Positions 32,145 to 40,817 of a DNA stretch of 64,000 nucleotides are shown piece after piece. The DNA comes from Chryseobacterium candidae. Its GTDB lineage: Bacteria; Bacteroidota; Bacteroidia; Flavobacteriales; Weeksellaceae. The DNA lies in assembly GCF_004916905.1 (NCBI RefSeq), contig NZ_SDLV01000016.1, positions 1-64,000 of the forward strand, read 5' to 3'. Position 1 is the stretch's first letter. The number at the start of each line of letters is the position of its first letter. Below the pieces are notes generated by a model, which was not told the origin of the DNA, searched no databases, and worked only from the letters and a program-made list of their open reading frames with translations. Made by a program: the position numbers and the translations under genes.

Positions 32145-33737
32145 ATGTACAATAAAGGATTATATAACGACTGGGTACCCAAACCCGTACAGCTGCTGTT
32201 GATTGTATTGCTGCTTACTGTGGTAATGCCAATCGGTGGGGTGTATACCGGAAATATCAGTTCTCTGGTAAGCGGTACCGGAGCCATGACAGAGTATTTT
32301 ATGTGGGCCAATTACGCCACTACCATTGGGATGGGAGCCTGTATGCCTGTTGTTCTCAGAATCAAAATGAGATTCAAAGTAAGAGATAAGATGGTTGTGC
32401 TCCTGATGTTTTTAGGAGTGCTGAGCTACGTGAATGGGACGACTTTACAGCCCATGATTTTTATTTTTACTTCTTTATTGATTGGTTTTATGAAAATGAT
32501 GGTTACCATAGAGCTTTTCCTGCCATTGATGGTTATGATCGGAAACAGGGGAATATTTTACGGAGCTTTCTATACCTTCGTTCTGGTAATGAACCAGGTA
32601 GCTACCTACTATGCGGCTGAGTTTGCCCTTCTTTATAACTGGCAGCAGTTTTACCTGCTCACAGCCGTTTTATGCTTTATTTTAGCTTTAATACACTGGA
32701 TTTTTATGCATAATAAATATTTTGCGTTAAAAGTTCCCCTGCATTATATTGACTGGCTGAGTATTTTGCTTTTCATTTCCACATTTATGTTTTCGGCGTA
32801 TGTATATTCATTTGGAAGACAGCAGGATTGGTTTAATTCCCAGAATATAATGAATGCGAGTATTGCCGCTTTTGTAAGTTTTGCACTGCTTTCTATCCGT
32901 CAGCTGACTTTAAAACGCCCCTACCTTTCATTTAAAATTTTCACAAAAAATAATGTACAGCACGGCTTATTCATGCTTTTCTGGCTGGGAATGTTTCTGG
33001 GAACTGCTTCTATTCAGAATACTTTTGCAGTGGGAGTTTTAGGATATGATCAATTGACGAATACCAGATTGAGTTTGCTGATGATTCCGGGAATTATTTT
33101 AGCCGGTGTCATTGCCATTTTCTGGTTCAAAAAAGAAAAACCTTTGAAAATGTACATTTTTTCCGGTTTTGCCTCAATGGTAGGATATGCCATTATCATG
33201 TACTTTTCAATGGTGTTGGAGTTCAGTTATGACAACTGGTATCTGCCGATGTTCTTAAAAGGTTATGGAATGTGTTCATTGTTTATTTCCGTATGGTTTT
33301 ATACGCTGGATAAGCTTGAAATGGATGAAATGCTGGCAGCCATCGGACTTGTATTGGTTTGGAGAACTTTCCTTGCCGTAGGAATTTTTTCAACACTCTA
33401 TTCATGGTTTCAGTACCGTTTTCAGCTTACAGCAATGGGTGATCTTGCAGTTTATATGGACGGAATGACTATTACTCCTCAGAATGTAGCCGCCAATATG
33501 AAAGCCATCCAGCTCAATGCAGTCATCATAGCTGCCAAAAAGATATTTGGATATATTATTCTGGTCGGATTTGGAGTGCTTATTTATGTTGCTACCCATC
33601 ATTTTGGTGCCAAACGTTTTCAGTATTTCAGATTTGTAAGGGTTCTTGGTGGTAAATCCGTTATTGCAAGAAGAAGACTTCGCGAAAGAAAAAAATTATT
33701 GGAAGAGATAAAAGACGCTGCAGGGCCTGCAGTATAA
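32145..33737 (+). CDS. MFS efflux transporter (EmrB/DHA2-like)
   Basis: Inner-membrane pump of the efflux operon; 530 residues with about 14 predicted helices, as expected for DHA2-type transporters. Related flavobacterial proteins may be listed with unhelpful names. The classical MFS motif A is poorly kept, so the subfamily call rests on length, helix number and the EmrA-type partner directly upstream. The 109-base gap from the adaptor gene contains short direct repeats (CTAACTTCTAT) but no promoter or terminator that I recognise. Confidence 0.85.
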   Translation: MYNKGLYNDWVPKPVQLLLIVLLLTVVMPIGGVYTGNISSLVSGTGAMTEYFMWANYATTIGMGACMPVVLRIKMRFKVRDKMVVLLMFLGVLSYVNGTTLQPMIFIFTSLLIGFMKMMVTIELFLPLMVMIGNRGIFYGAFYTFVLVMNQVATYYAAEFALLYNWQQFYLLTAVLCFILALIHWIFMHNKYFALKVPLHYIDWLSILLFISTFMFSAYVYSFGRQQDWFNSQNIMNASIAAFVSFALLSIRQLTLKRPYLSFKIFTKNNVQHGLFMLFWLGMFLGTASIQNTFAVGVLGYDQLTNTRLSLLMIPGIILAGVIAIFWFKKEKPLKMYIFSGFASMVGYAIIMYFSMVLEFSYDNWYLPMFLKGYGMCSLFISVWFYTLDKLEMDEMLAAIGLVLVWRTFLAVGIFSTLYSWFQYRFQLTAMGDLAVYMDGMTITPQNVAANMKAIQLNAVIIAAKKIFGYIILVGFGVLIYVATHHFGAKRFQYFRFVRVLGGKSVIARRRLRERKKLLEEIKDAAGPAV

Positions 33738-33758
33738 AGAATACCTTGTTTTTCACCA

Positions 33759-33800
33759 GTAAAATCCTGGTCCTTCATTGGGCTGGGATTTTACGTTTTC
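33759..33800 (+). terminator. Terminator of the efflux operon
   Basis: GTAAAATCC (33759-33767) pairs with GGATTTTAC (33786-33794), with further G-C and G-T pairs inside. The T-run after it is short (GTTTTCT). Confidence 0.7.
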
Positions 33801-34043
33801 TAACGAGGGAAGCTGGATGCTGGAAGTGGGAAGTACTGAAAGCCGGGTTATAGCTATTTGTTTTATGTAACCTCTTTATCTTAAAAGAAGTTATTGTAAT
33901 TTTATTGGATGTACATCATAAATAACTTCCAGCTTTCCTTAAAAGAGTATGAGCATCTTCAAAAAATTGCGATCTAATAATGTACCCAAACGCTATAATG
34001 AAAAACAACAAGAGTCCGTAACTCAAAAACGTGAATCACCAGC

Positions 34044-34075
34044 TTTGAACTTTAGTTTCTGAAGCTGTATCTTTG
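34044..34075 (+). promoter_or_regulatory. Promoter of the methyltransferase gene
   Basis: TTTG (34044-34047), 20 bases, then TATCTTTG (34068-34075). The -7 box ends four bases before the ATG at 34080, implying a leaderless or nearly leaderless mRNA. Confidence 0.7.
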
Positions 34076-34079
34076 CACT

Positions 34080-34784
34080 ATGAAAGATTTAATGGGCAGA
34101 GCGATCTGGGATTATTACCACAATGAAAATCCGGAAGATTTGCAGACTGAAACATCAATCTCTGAGCTGGATGAGCTTCCGGTGGATTATTTATTCAGAG
34201 ATTTTGAAGAAATGAATGATATTGAGCAGAAAGCACTGCAGTTATCCAACGGAAAAGTTCTGGATATCGGAGCGGGTGCAGGTTCTCATTCTTTATACCT
34301 CCAAAATGAAAGAAATCTTGAGGTGACGGCTTTGGATATTTCACCCAAATCCGTTGAGGTCTGTAAGTTAAGGGGAATTAAAAAAGCAGTTTGTGAAAAT
34401 ATGCTTAATTTCTCAGGAGAAACTTTTGATACCATTTTACTGTTGATGAACGGTACCGGAGTTTTTGAAAGTCTTGCTAAAATTGATACTTATCTTCAAA
34501 AACTGCATACTTTACTGAATGATGGCGGACAGGTTTTAATTGACAGTACGGATATTCTTTATATGTTCGATCGTGATAAAGATGGCGGAGTGTATATTCC
34601 GGCGGGTGGATACTACGGAGAACTGGAATATGTGGTTCATTATAAAGGTGAATCTGAAGAACCGATTACCTGGCTGTATCTTGATTTTAATACCTTGAAA
34701 AATGCTGCCACAAATAATGGTTTCAAAATAGAAAGAGTATTGAAAGACGAAGATGCTTACTTAGCGAAACTTACTAAGAAATAA
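34080..34784 (+). CDS. Class I SAM-dependent methyltransferase
   Basis: 234-residue cytoplasmic methyltransferase. Motif I is V-L-D-I-G-A-G-A-G-S-H-S near residue 60, and the acidic end of strand 2 is V-T-A-L-D-I-S-P. The L-L-L-M-N-G-T-G segment corresponds to the motif IV region. It opens M-K-D-L-M-G-R-A-I-W-D-Y-Y. The target is unknown. It is a single-gene unit. Confidence 0.9.
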   Translation: MKDLMGRAIWDYYHNENPEDLQTETSISELDELPVDYLFRDFEEMNDIEQKALQLSNGKVLDIGAGAGSHSLYLQNERNLEVTALDISPKSVEVCKLRGIKKAVCENMLNFSGETFDTILLLMNGTGVFESLAKIDTYLQKLHTLLNDGGQVLIDSTDILYMFDRDKDGGVYIPAGGYYGELEYVVHYKGESEEPITWLYLDFNTLKNAATNNGFKIERVLKDEDAYLAKLTKK

Positions 34785-34794
34785 TTAACAACAA

Positions 34795-34868
34795 GTCATT
34801 GCGAGCTGAAAGCGAAGCAATCTCAAAAAATAATACATTGTCATTCTGTACACCGGAATGACTTTTGT
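34795..34868. repeat. Intergenic repeat of the cattgcgag/gaagcaatctc type
   Basis: The sequence carries CATTGCGAG...GAAGCAATCTC followed by GTCATTCTG...GGAATGACTT, which can fold back on itself. Similar elements are common between genes in Bacteroidota; a related one is at 25717-25835. Confidence 0.5.
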
Positions 34869-34880
34869 TGTGCCTGTTCC

Positions 34881-34970
34881 TAGCCCCGATAGAAACGGTT
34901 ACCCCACAGCAAGAGTTAGCCATTTAGGCAGGCGCGAGGAGTAAAAGTGGATAGCGGGAATAAGCTCCTT
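34881..34970. repeat. Structured intergenic element TAGCCCCGATAG...GGATAGCGGGAATAAGCTCC
   Basis: The two ends can pair (AGC with GCT, CCCG with CGGG, separated by a bulge). It abuts the stop of the membrane-protein gene on the minus strand. I recall similar 'tagcc..gatagaagcgg' sequences as dispersed repeats in Bacteroidota, but cannot verify that here. Confidence 0.45.
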
Positions 34971-35637
34971 ACCATTGTCTGAATAGATGAATGGTTCTTG
35001 CAAGCGGATAGTAAGAAAACCATTCCTGAAAATAAAAATACATCAGAACAGCGCTTGCTACACATAAAATCACTGGAAGAACGTAGGATTTTTGGCGGTA
35101 TGGCAACTTTTTTGGAGTAGCCACAACCCAAATAATGATTAATCCAAGTGCTCCTACGGCTATAACGCCTATTTCCGGGCTCAACCGTGAGATTGAATTG
35201 GGATCAAAATTGGATAACAGAACATATTTTTGCACCATGAAAAAAAGAAATCCATATATCAGCGCCAAGATGGCGGCAGGATACTTTTTTAATTGTATTA
35301 AATTCAGAAAAAGTAGAATGGCTCCCGGAATGGTGCCAAAAAAAACACTGACTACAAGAATCGTAATTCTTGAATGGAGCTTAACGGCATTGGGATCTTC
35401 TGTAACATGATCTTTCCAGACTTCAACCTCTTCTGTATGTTTTGCTTGCTCTTCTTCCTTTTTATTTTGAATCAATTGCTGAACAGCTGTTTTTTCCTGC
35501 TCATTGAAAACCCGCCCTCTTTCTTCCAGAATTTCAAAAGCTGCCTGAACAGCCTCCGGAACAAAGCGGTTGCCTTCTTTTAAATATCCCTCCAATTCCT
35601 GATTGGAAAGCTTTCTTAAAACATTTTTACTGACCAT
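34969..35637 (-). CDS. Membrane protein of unknown function
   Basis: 222 residues. The cytoplasmic N-terminal part (1-85) is charged and helical (L-S-N-Q-E-L-E-G-Y-L-K-E-G; N-E-Q-E-K-T-A-V-Q-Q-L), and contains a short helix-loop-helix pattern seen in several small Bacteroidota membrane proteins. Four transmembrane helices follow (about 92-115, 120-140, 155-175 and 185-205). I do not recognise the family. It lies upstream of nothing obvious and is separated from metG by a strong terminator. Confidence 0.65.
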   Translation of the reverse strand: MVSKNVLRKLSNQELEGYLKEGNRFVPEAVQAAFEILEERGRVFNEQEKTAVQQLIQNKKEEEQAKHTEEVEVWKDHVTEDPNAVKLHSRITILVVSVFFGTIPGAILLFLNLIQLKKYPAAILALIYGFLFFMVQKYVLLSNFDPNSISRLSPEIGVIAVGALGLIIIWVVATPKKLPYRQKSYVLPVILCVASAVLMYFYFQEWFSYYPLARTIHLFRQW

Positions 35638-35644
35638 AAGCTGT

Positions 35645-35679
35645 ATATAAAAGAAAGGCTGCTTCTAATGAAACAGCCT
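35645..35679 (-). terminator. Terminator after metG
   Basis: On the minus strand AGGCTGTTTC pairs with GAAGCAGCCT (10 pairs, one G-T) around ATTA, then TTTCTTTT. It separates metG from the membrane-protein gene. Confidence 0.88.
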
Positions 35680-35701
35680 GTGATCTTTATAAGGATTTTA
35701 A

Positions 35702-37738
35702 TTACCCGATCTCAATACCGTTTTCAACATTTCTGTCATCCGGTGTTACGAAAGATAATTTTCCGTCTGGTTTTGTTGTTAATAATAACATTCCCTGAGA
35801 TTCAATTCCTCTGATCTTTCTAGGAGCAAGGTTCAGAAGGATCATCACCTGCTTCCCGATTACTTCCTCAGGAGTGAAACTTTCTGCAATCCCCGAAACA
35901 ACAGTTCTTACATCTACTCCTGTATCTACAGTAAGTTTTAATAATTTATCTGCTTTTTCTACTTTTTCAGCTTCTAAAATGGTTGCTGTTCTAAGGTCTA
36001 TTTTAGTAAAGTCATCAAACGTGATCTCCTCTTTCATAGGGTTGGCGTTAGGGTTTGTTTTTTTATTGTTTTGTTTTGTGTTTTCCAGCTTTTGGATCTG
36101 AGCTTCAATGACATCATCCTCAATTTTTGAGAAAAGAAGAGATGATTCGTTGATTTTATGACCAGTTTCAATCAATACAGATTGGTTTTCAATAGTGTTC
36201 CAGTCTTTCTTCTCAACATTGAACATATTCAATAGCTTTTCAGAGCTGAAAGGCATGAAAGGTTCACATAACTGAGCTAATGCAACAGCTATTTGCGCCC
36301 CAACGAATAAAGATTGAGCTGCTTTTTCAGGATTGTCTTTAATGGTTTTCCAAGGCTCTTCCGTCTGAAGATACTGGTTTCCAAAACGGGCAAGGTTCAT
36401 TAATGCAGTTAACGAATTTCTGAACTCATAATTTTCAAGAAATCCTGAAATTTCTTTTGCAGATTTACTTATTTCCTGCAATTCTGGACTGTTTACATCT
36501 CCTTGCGGAACTACACCATCATAATATTTATGAATAAGAACAGCAACTCTGTTGATGAAGTTTCCGAAGATCCCTACCAATTCAGAATTATTCTTAGTCT
36601 GGAAATCCTTCCATGTAAAATTATTATCTTTAGTTTCCGGAGCCGATGAAAGAAGAGCATATCTTAAAACATCCTGCTGTCCGGGGAAGTCTTCTACATA
36701 TTCATGAGCCCATACTGCCCAGTTTCTTGAAGTCGAGATCTTATCGTTCTCAAGATTCAGGAATTCAAAAGCAGGAACATTTTTAGGCATGATATAATCT
36801 CCGTGAGCTTTCATCATTGAAGGGAAAATAATACAGTGGAATACAATATTATCCTTTCCGATAAAATGTACCAGGTCACTGTTTTCACTCTGCCAGTAGT
36901 CTTTCCAGTCTTTTCCATTCTTTTCCGCCCATTCTTTGGTGAAAGAAATATACCCGATAGGAGCATCGAACCATACGTATAATACTTTTCCTTCTGCATT
37001 GGGAAGTGGAACAGGAACACCCCAGTTCAGGTCTCTGGTCATGGCACGAGGCTTAAGGCCGTCATTCAACCATGATTTAACCTGTCCGTATACGTTAGGC
37101 TTCCAGTCATCTTTATGACCTTCAATGATCCATTCATTTAAGAAGTCTTCGTATTCATTTAACGGAAGATACCAGTTTTTTGTTTCTTTAAGGATAGGAA
37201 CATTTCCGCTAAGCATTGATTTCGGATTAATCAGCTCAGAAGGAGAAAGGGTAGAACCACATTTTTCACACTGATCTCCGTAAGCGTTTTCATTACCACA
37301 ATTAGGGCAAGTTCCTACAATATAACGGTCAGCAAGGAATTCTCCTGCCTGCTCATCAAAATACTGTTCAGAAATTTCTTCAGTGAATTTTCCTTTTTCG
37401 TATAAAACTTTGAAGAAATCCTGACTTGTTTCATAATGGTTTTTAGACGTTGTTCTGGAGTATTCATCAAATGAAATTCCCAGATCAGCAAAAGACTTTT
37501 TAATGATCTCGTGATATTTGTCCACGATATCCTGAGGAGTTACTCCTTCTTTTTTAGCTCTTATGGTAATAGGAATCCCGTGCTCATCCGAACCACAGAT
37601 AAACGCTACATCTTTTCCTAATCTTCTCTGAAATCTTGCGTAAACATCCGCAGGAATATAAACACCTGCCAAATGTCCTATATGAACCGGCCCGTTTGCA
37701 TAAGGCAAAGCTGCCGTAATCATCTTTCTGTTTGACAT
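35702..37738 (-). CDS. metG: Methionyl-tRNA synthetase with C-terminal tRNA-binding domain
   Basis: Charges tRNA-Met with methionine. 678 residues. H-I-G-H (in G-P-V-H-I-G-H) is near residue 19. The zinc knuckle has two C-x2-C pairs (C-P-N-C ... C-E-K-C) near 143-161. The second class-I motif appears as K-I-S-T-S rather than K-M-S-K-S, which I believe is normal for the bacteroidete form. The C-terminal ~110 residues (T-K-I-D-L-R-T-A-T-I-L onward) are the EMAPII/Trbp111-like tRNA-binding domain, joined by a Lys/Asn-rich linker. Monocistronic with its own -7 box and terminator. Confidence 0.97.
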   Translation of the reverse strand: MSNRKMITAALPYANGPVHIGHLAGVYIPADVYARFQRRLGKDVAFICGSDEHGIPITIRAKKEGVTPQDIVDKYHEIIKKSFADLGISFDEYSRTTSKNHYETSQDFFKVLYEKGKFTEEISEQYFDEQAGEFLADRYIVGTCPNCGNENAYGDQCEKCGSTLSPSELINPKSMLSGNVPILKETKNWYLPLNEYEDFLNEWIIEGHKDDWKPNVYGQVKSWLNDGLKPRAMTRDLNWGVPVPLPNAEGKVLYVWFDAPIGYISFTKEWAEKNGKDWKDYWQSENSDLVHFIGKDNIVFHCIIFPSMMKAHGDYIMPKNVPAFEFLNLENDKISTSRNWAVWAHEYVEDFPGQQDVLRYALLSSAPETKDNNFTWKDFQTKNNSELVGIFGNFINRVAVLIHKYYDGVVPQGDVNSPELQEISKSAKEISGFLENYEFRNSLTALMNLARFGNQYLQTEEPWKTIKDNPEKAAQSLFVGAQIAVALAQLCEPFMPFSSEKLLNMFNVEKKDWNTIENQSVLIETGHKINESSLLFSKIEDDVIEAQIQKLENTKQNNKKTNPNANPMKEEITFDDFTKIDLRTATILEAEKVEKADKLLKLTVDTGVDVRTVVSGIAESFTPEEVIGKQVMILLNLAPRKIRGIESQGMLLLTTKPDGKLSFVTPDDRNVENGIEIG

Positions 37739-38073
37739 TTATAGTAAAGTTTTAACTGCAAAGATAAGGAATATCTGCTGAATACCGCTATTGAAGGTGT
37801 TATTATGCTTCAGAATGCAAATTTGAAAGACTGAATATGAAATTAAGTTAAACAATTGTTTAACATTTTCTTAAATTAAAACAAATAGTATGCAATACAT
37901 AAGACGTTGTAAAATATTGGAATTTAAAAAACTAACTAAAATAGGTTTCGTAATATACATAATTTTAACTAAAATTATATTAAATTTATGATAATTCTAT
38001 TTTTTTTTTAAATTGCAAGTCTGGCATAAGGCCAAAATATGACTGAAAAACGAAACTATAAAAAAATAAGATT
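37739..38073. other. Divergent promoter region between metG and susC
   Basis: About 335 AT-rich bases. The metG -7 box (TATCTTTG on the minus strand) is at 37759-37766. No consensus promoter for susC stands out; TAGGTTTC near 37943 is one base off. No gene is seen. The susC leader could be long. Confidence 0.5.
37759..37766 (-). promoter_or_regulatory. Promoter -7 box TATCTTTG for metG
   Basis: A full TAnnTTTG match on the minus strand, 20 bases before the metG start. No clear -33 element. Confidence 0.5.
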
Positions 38074-40812
38074 GTGAAGAATTTTACAACAGTATTAAAA
38101 ATTGCGCCAGCTTTTTTACTGGCCAGTACAGTAATACATGCGCAGAAAAAAGATTCTCTTCCTCAGGAGAAGAAAATAGAGGAAGTTGTCTTGATTGGAT
38201 ATGGTAAGCAGAAGAAGACAGATCTTACAGGATCTATTTCTTCAGTAACATCCAAAGATTTTAATGGGGGAGCAGCCACTGCTGATCAACTAATTGTTGG
38301 TAAAACTCCTGGGGTGCAAATTACTGGTAACAGTGGTGCTCCTGGTTCAGGTTCTACAATTAGAGTAAGAGGTGGTTCTTCATTCATTAATAATGACCCG
38401 CTAATTGTTATCGACGGTGTTCCTATTGATTTTAACAGTTTGAGTGGAGCAACGAATCCGTTGTCATTGATTAACCCAAATGATATAGAAACATTTGATA
38501 TCTTAAAAGATGCATCTTCCGCAGCTATTTACGGGAATAGAGCTTCGAACGGGGTTATTTTAATTACAACGAAAAAAGGCACTGCAGGTAAATTCAAAGT
38601 TAATTTCAATACTAATTTTTCTGTCTCCACTAAAATGGGTAATGTAGATGTTTTGGATGCTGATCAGTTTAGAAGTTTTGTGAATACTTTTGGAACGAGT
38701 GCTCAAAAATCTTATCTCGGCACTGCAGATACTAACTGGCAGGATAAAATTTATCAACAAGCCTGGGGAACAGACAATAATGTTGCCTTTTCAGGCGGTG
38801 TAAAAGGTTTGCCCTATAGAGTATCTTTAGGATACAATGAGCAAAACGGAATTGTAAGGACAAATGAATTCAGAAGAACTTCATTAGGATTAAATTTTTC
38901 GCCTAAATTTTTTGATAATCATTTAACAGTTAATGGTAATTTTAAAGGAACTTTTTCTGAGAACAGATTCCCAGATGCTGGAGCTATTGGAGCTTCCATT
39001 TATTTTGATCCAACGCAACCAGTATATTCAGGGAATTCTAAATATGGAGGATATTATGAATGGTTAGATCCTGCCAATACAGCAACAGGTTTAAACGTAA
39101 ATGGAACAAGAAACCCATTAGGTTTATTATATGGTAAAAGAGATATTTCATCTGTCTTTAGGATTATTCCAAGTTTACAACTAGATTATAAGTTTCATTT
39201 TTTACCTGAATTAAGATTGAGCATAACAGGATCTTATGATTATGCAAAAAGTGATGGTTCTGTTAACACATATAAAGAATACGCTCAAGGAATTGGAACT
39301 TTAGGATCTTATCGTTCATATTCTCAGGAAATTAAAAGTAAGTTATTTGAATCTTATCTGAATTATGTAAAAAAGATTAATGCAATTAATACCACTGTGG
39401 ATATTATTGGTGGTTACTCTTATCAAGATACACGATCAATTACTCCGGAAGCTCCTACATATTATGGAAATGGGCAAAAAACCGATTTTTCCACTGCAGG
39501 AGATACTCAGAGAACTTTACTGTCTTTTTATGCCAGAGGTATTTTTACTATAGCAGATAAGTATGTTATCAATGGTTCTATCAGAAGAGACGGGTCTTCT
39601 ACATTCTGGAATGGAGCTGATAAAAGCCAGTTATGGGGGAATTTTCCAGCAGTGTCAGTTGCCTGGAAGATTAATGAAGAAAGTTTCTTAAAAAGTATTT
39701 CAGCGATTAATTCATTAAAAATAAGAGCAGGCTGGGGTAAAACAGGTCAGCAAGAAACAGGTAATTTCTATCCTGCATTCGGTTCTTATTCTTATAGTAA
39801 TAGCAGCACGGCCCAGTATCAGTTTGGTAATAGTTTCTATACTTTACTTCGTCCGGATGTTTACAATCCGAATTTGGTTTGGGAAACAACAACTACTAAA
39901 AACTTAGGTTTAGACTTTGCAATTTTAAATAATAGAATTAGTGGTTCAATAGATTATTTTGATAAAAAATCTGAAAACCTTATTGCAAAAGTACCTACCT
40001 GGGCAGGTGATTTAAGTAACTTTAATATTAAAAATGTTGGAATTATTGCTAATAAAGGTTTTGAAGCTAACTTGAATTTGGTTCCGGTGAAAAATGAAAG
40101 TATAACTTGGGATGTAAATCTTAATGCTACCAGATTTAATCCTAGGGTTACAAGTTTATCTCAATATGTAGATTCATCATATAAAATTCAAGTAGGAACG
40201 CTTACTGGTATTAATAACTACATTCAAGCAATTACAGTGGGTCAGCCCCTTAATGCATTTTATGTGTATCAACAAGTATATGATAGTAACGGAAAGCCTT
40301 TAGAAGGAGCTTATGTTGATAGAAATGGTGATGGAAAATCCACTGAAGATGATAAATATTTCTATAAATCCCCAAATCCTGATGTAATCTTAGGCTTTTC
40401 TACAAAGGTAAGTGTAAAGAAATGGGAATTTAGTACATCGCTTAGAGCTGTTTTAGGAAATTACGTTTATAATAATTCTGCTTCTAATAGCTCAATTGCA
40501 AATATTCAGGCGAATAATTTCTTGAGCAATACAAATTCAAGTGTTCTAACAACACAGTTTGCTGCAACACAACTTTTCTCGGATATGTTCATTGAAGATG
40601 CATCATTTCTTAGAATGGACAATTTATCAATTGCTTATAATGCAGGAGAATTTATGGGAAAAGGAACAAATTTAAGAGTAAATGCAATGGCACAAAATGT
40701 TTTTGTGATTACAAAATATAAAGGTGTAGATCCTGAGGTATTTGGAGGAATTGACAATGGTTTCTATCAAAGACCAAAAGTGTATTCAGTAGGGTTTAAC
40801 TTCCAATTTTAA
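38074..40812 (+). CDS. susC: SusC/RagA-type TonB-dependent outer-membrane transporter
   Basis: Imports maltodextrins across the outer membrane with its SusD partner, powered by TonB. 912 residues starting at GTG 38074 (M-K-N-F-T-T-V-L-K). The signal peptide ends A-Q; a TonB-box-like segment K-I-E-E-V-V-L-I-G-Y-G lies near residue 32. The plug domain (about 45-165) has the SusC signatures I-R-V-R-G-G-S-S-F and D-A-S-S-A-A-I-Y-G-N-R-A-S-N-G-V-I-L-I-T-T. The remaining part is a 22-strand barrel ending in aromatic F-N-F-Q-F. The carboxypeptidase-regulatory-like N-terminal domain of many SusC proteins is absent. Codons look more AT-rich than in the GH97 gene downstream. Confidence 0.96.
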   Translation: MKNFTTVLKIAPAFLLASTVIHAQKKDSLPQEKKIEEVVLIGYGKQKKTDLTGSISSVTSKDFNGGAATADQLIVGKTPGVQITGNSGAPGSGSTIRVRGGSSFINNDPLIVIDGVPIDFNSLSGATNPLSLINPNDIETFDILKDASSAAIYGNRASNGVILITTKKGTAGKFKVNFNTNFSVSTKMGNVDVLDADQFRSFVNTFGTSAQKSYLGTADTNWQDKIYQQAWGTDNNVAFSGGVKGLPYRVSLGYNEQNGIVRTNEFRRTSLGLNFSPKFFDNHLTVNGNFKGTFSENRFPDAGAIGASIYFDPTQPVYSGNSKYGGYYEWLDPANTATGLNVNGTRNPLGLLYGKRDISSVFRIIPSLQLDYKFHFLPELRLSITGSYDYAKSDGSVNTYKEYAQGIGTLGSYRSYSQEIKSKLFESYLNYVKKINAINTTVDIIGGYSYQDTRSITPEAPTYYGNGQKTDFSTAGDTQRTLLSFYARGIFTIADKYVINGSIRRDGSSTFWNGADKSQLWGNFPAVSVAWKINEESFLKSISAINSLKIRAGWGKTGQQETGNFYPAFGSYSYSNSSTAQYQFGNSFYTLLRPDVYNPNLVWETTTTKNLGLDFAILNNRISGSIDYFDKKSENLIAKVPTWAGDLSNFNIKNVGIIANKGFEANLNLVPVKNESITWDVNLNATRFNPRVTSLSQYVDSSYKIQVGTLTGINNYIQAITVGQPLNAFYVYQQVYDSNGKPLEGAYVDRNGDGKSTEDDKYFYKSPNPDVILGFSTKVSVKKWEFSTSLRAVLGNYVYNNSASNSSIANIQANNFLSNTNSSVLTTQFAATQLFSDMFIEDASFLRMDNLSIAYNAGEFMGKGTNLRVNAMAQNVFVITKYKGVDPEVFGGIDNGFYQRPKVYSVGFNFQF

Positions 40813-40817
40813 TCAAC

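Larger units (their letters stand above)
33738..34079. other. Gap between efflux operon and methyltransferase gene
   Basis: About 340 bases without a gene. It contains the hairpin at 33759-33794, degenerate 'ggaagctgg/ccagctttcc' stretches typical of flavobacterial intergenic repeats, and the methyltransferase promoter at its right end. Confidence 0.6.
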
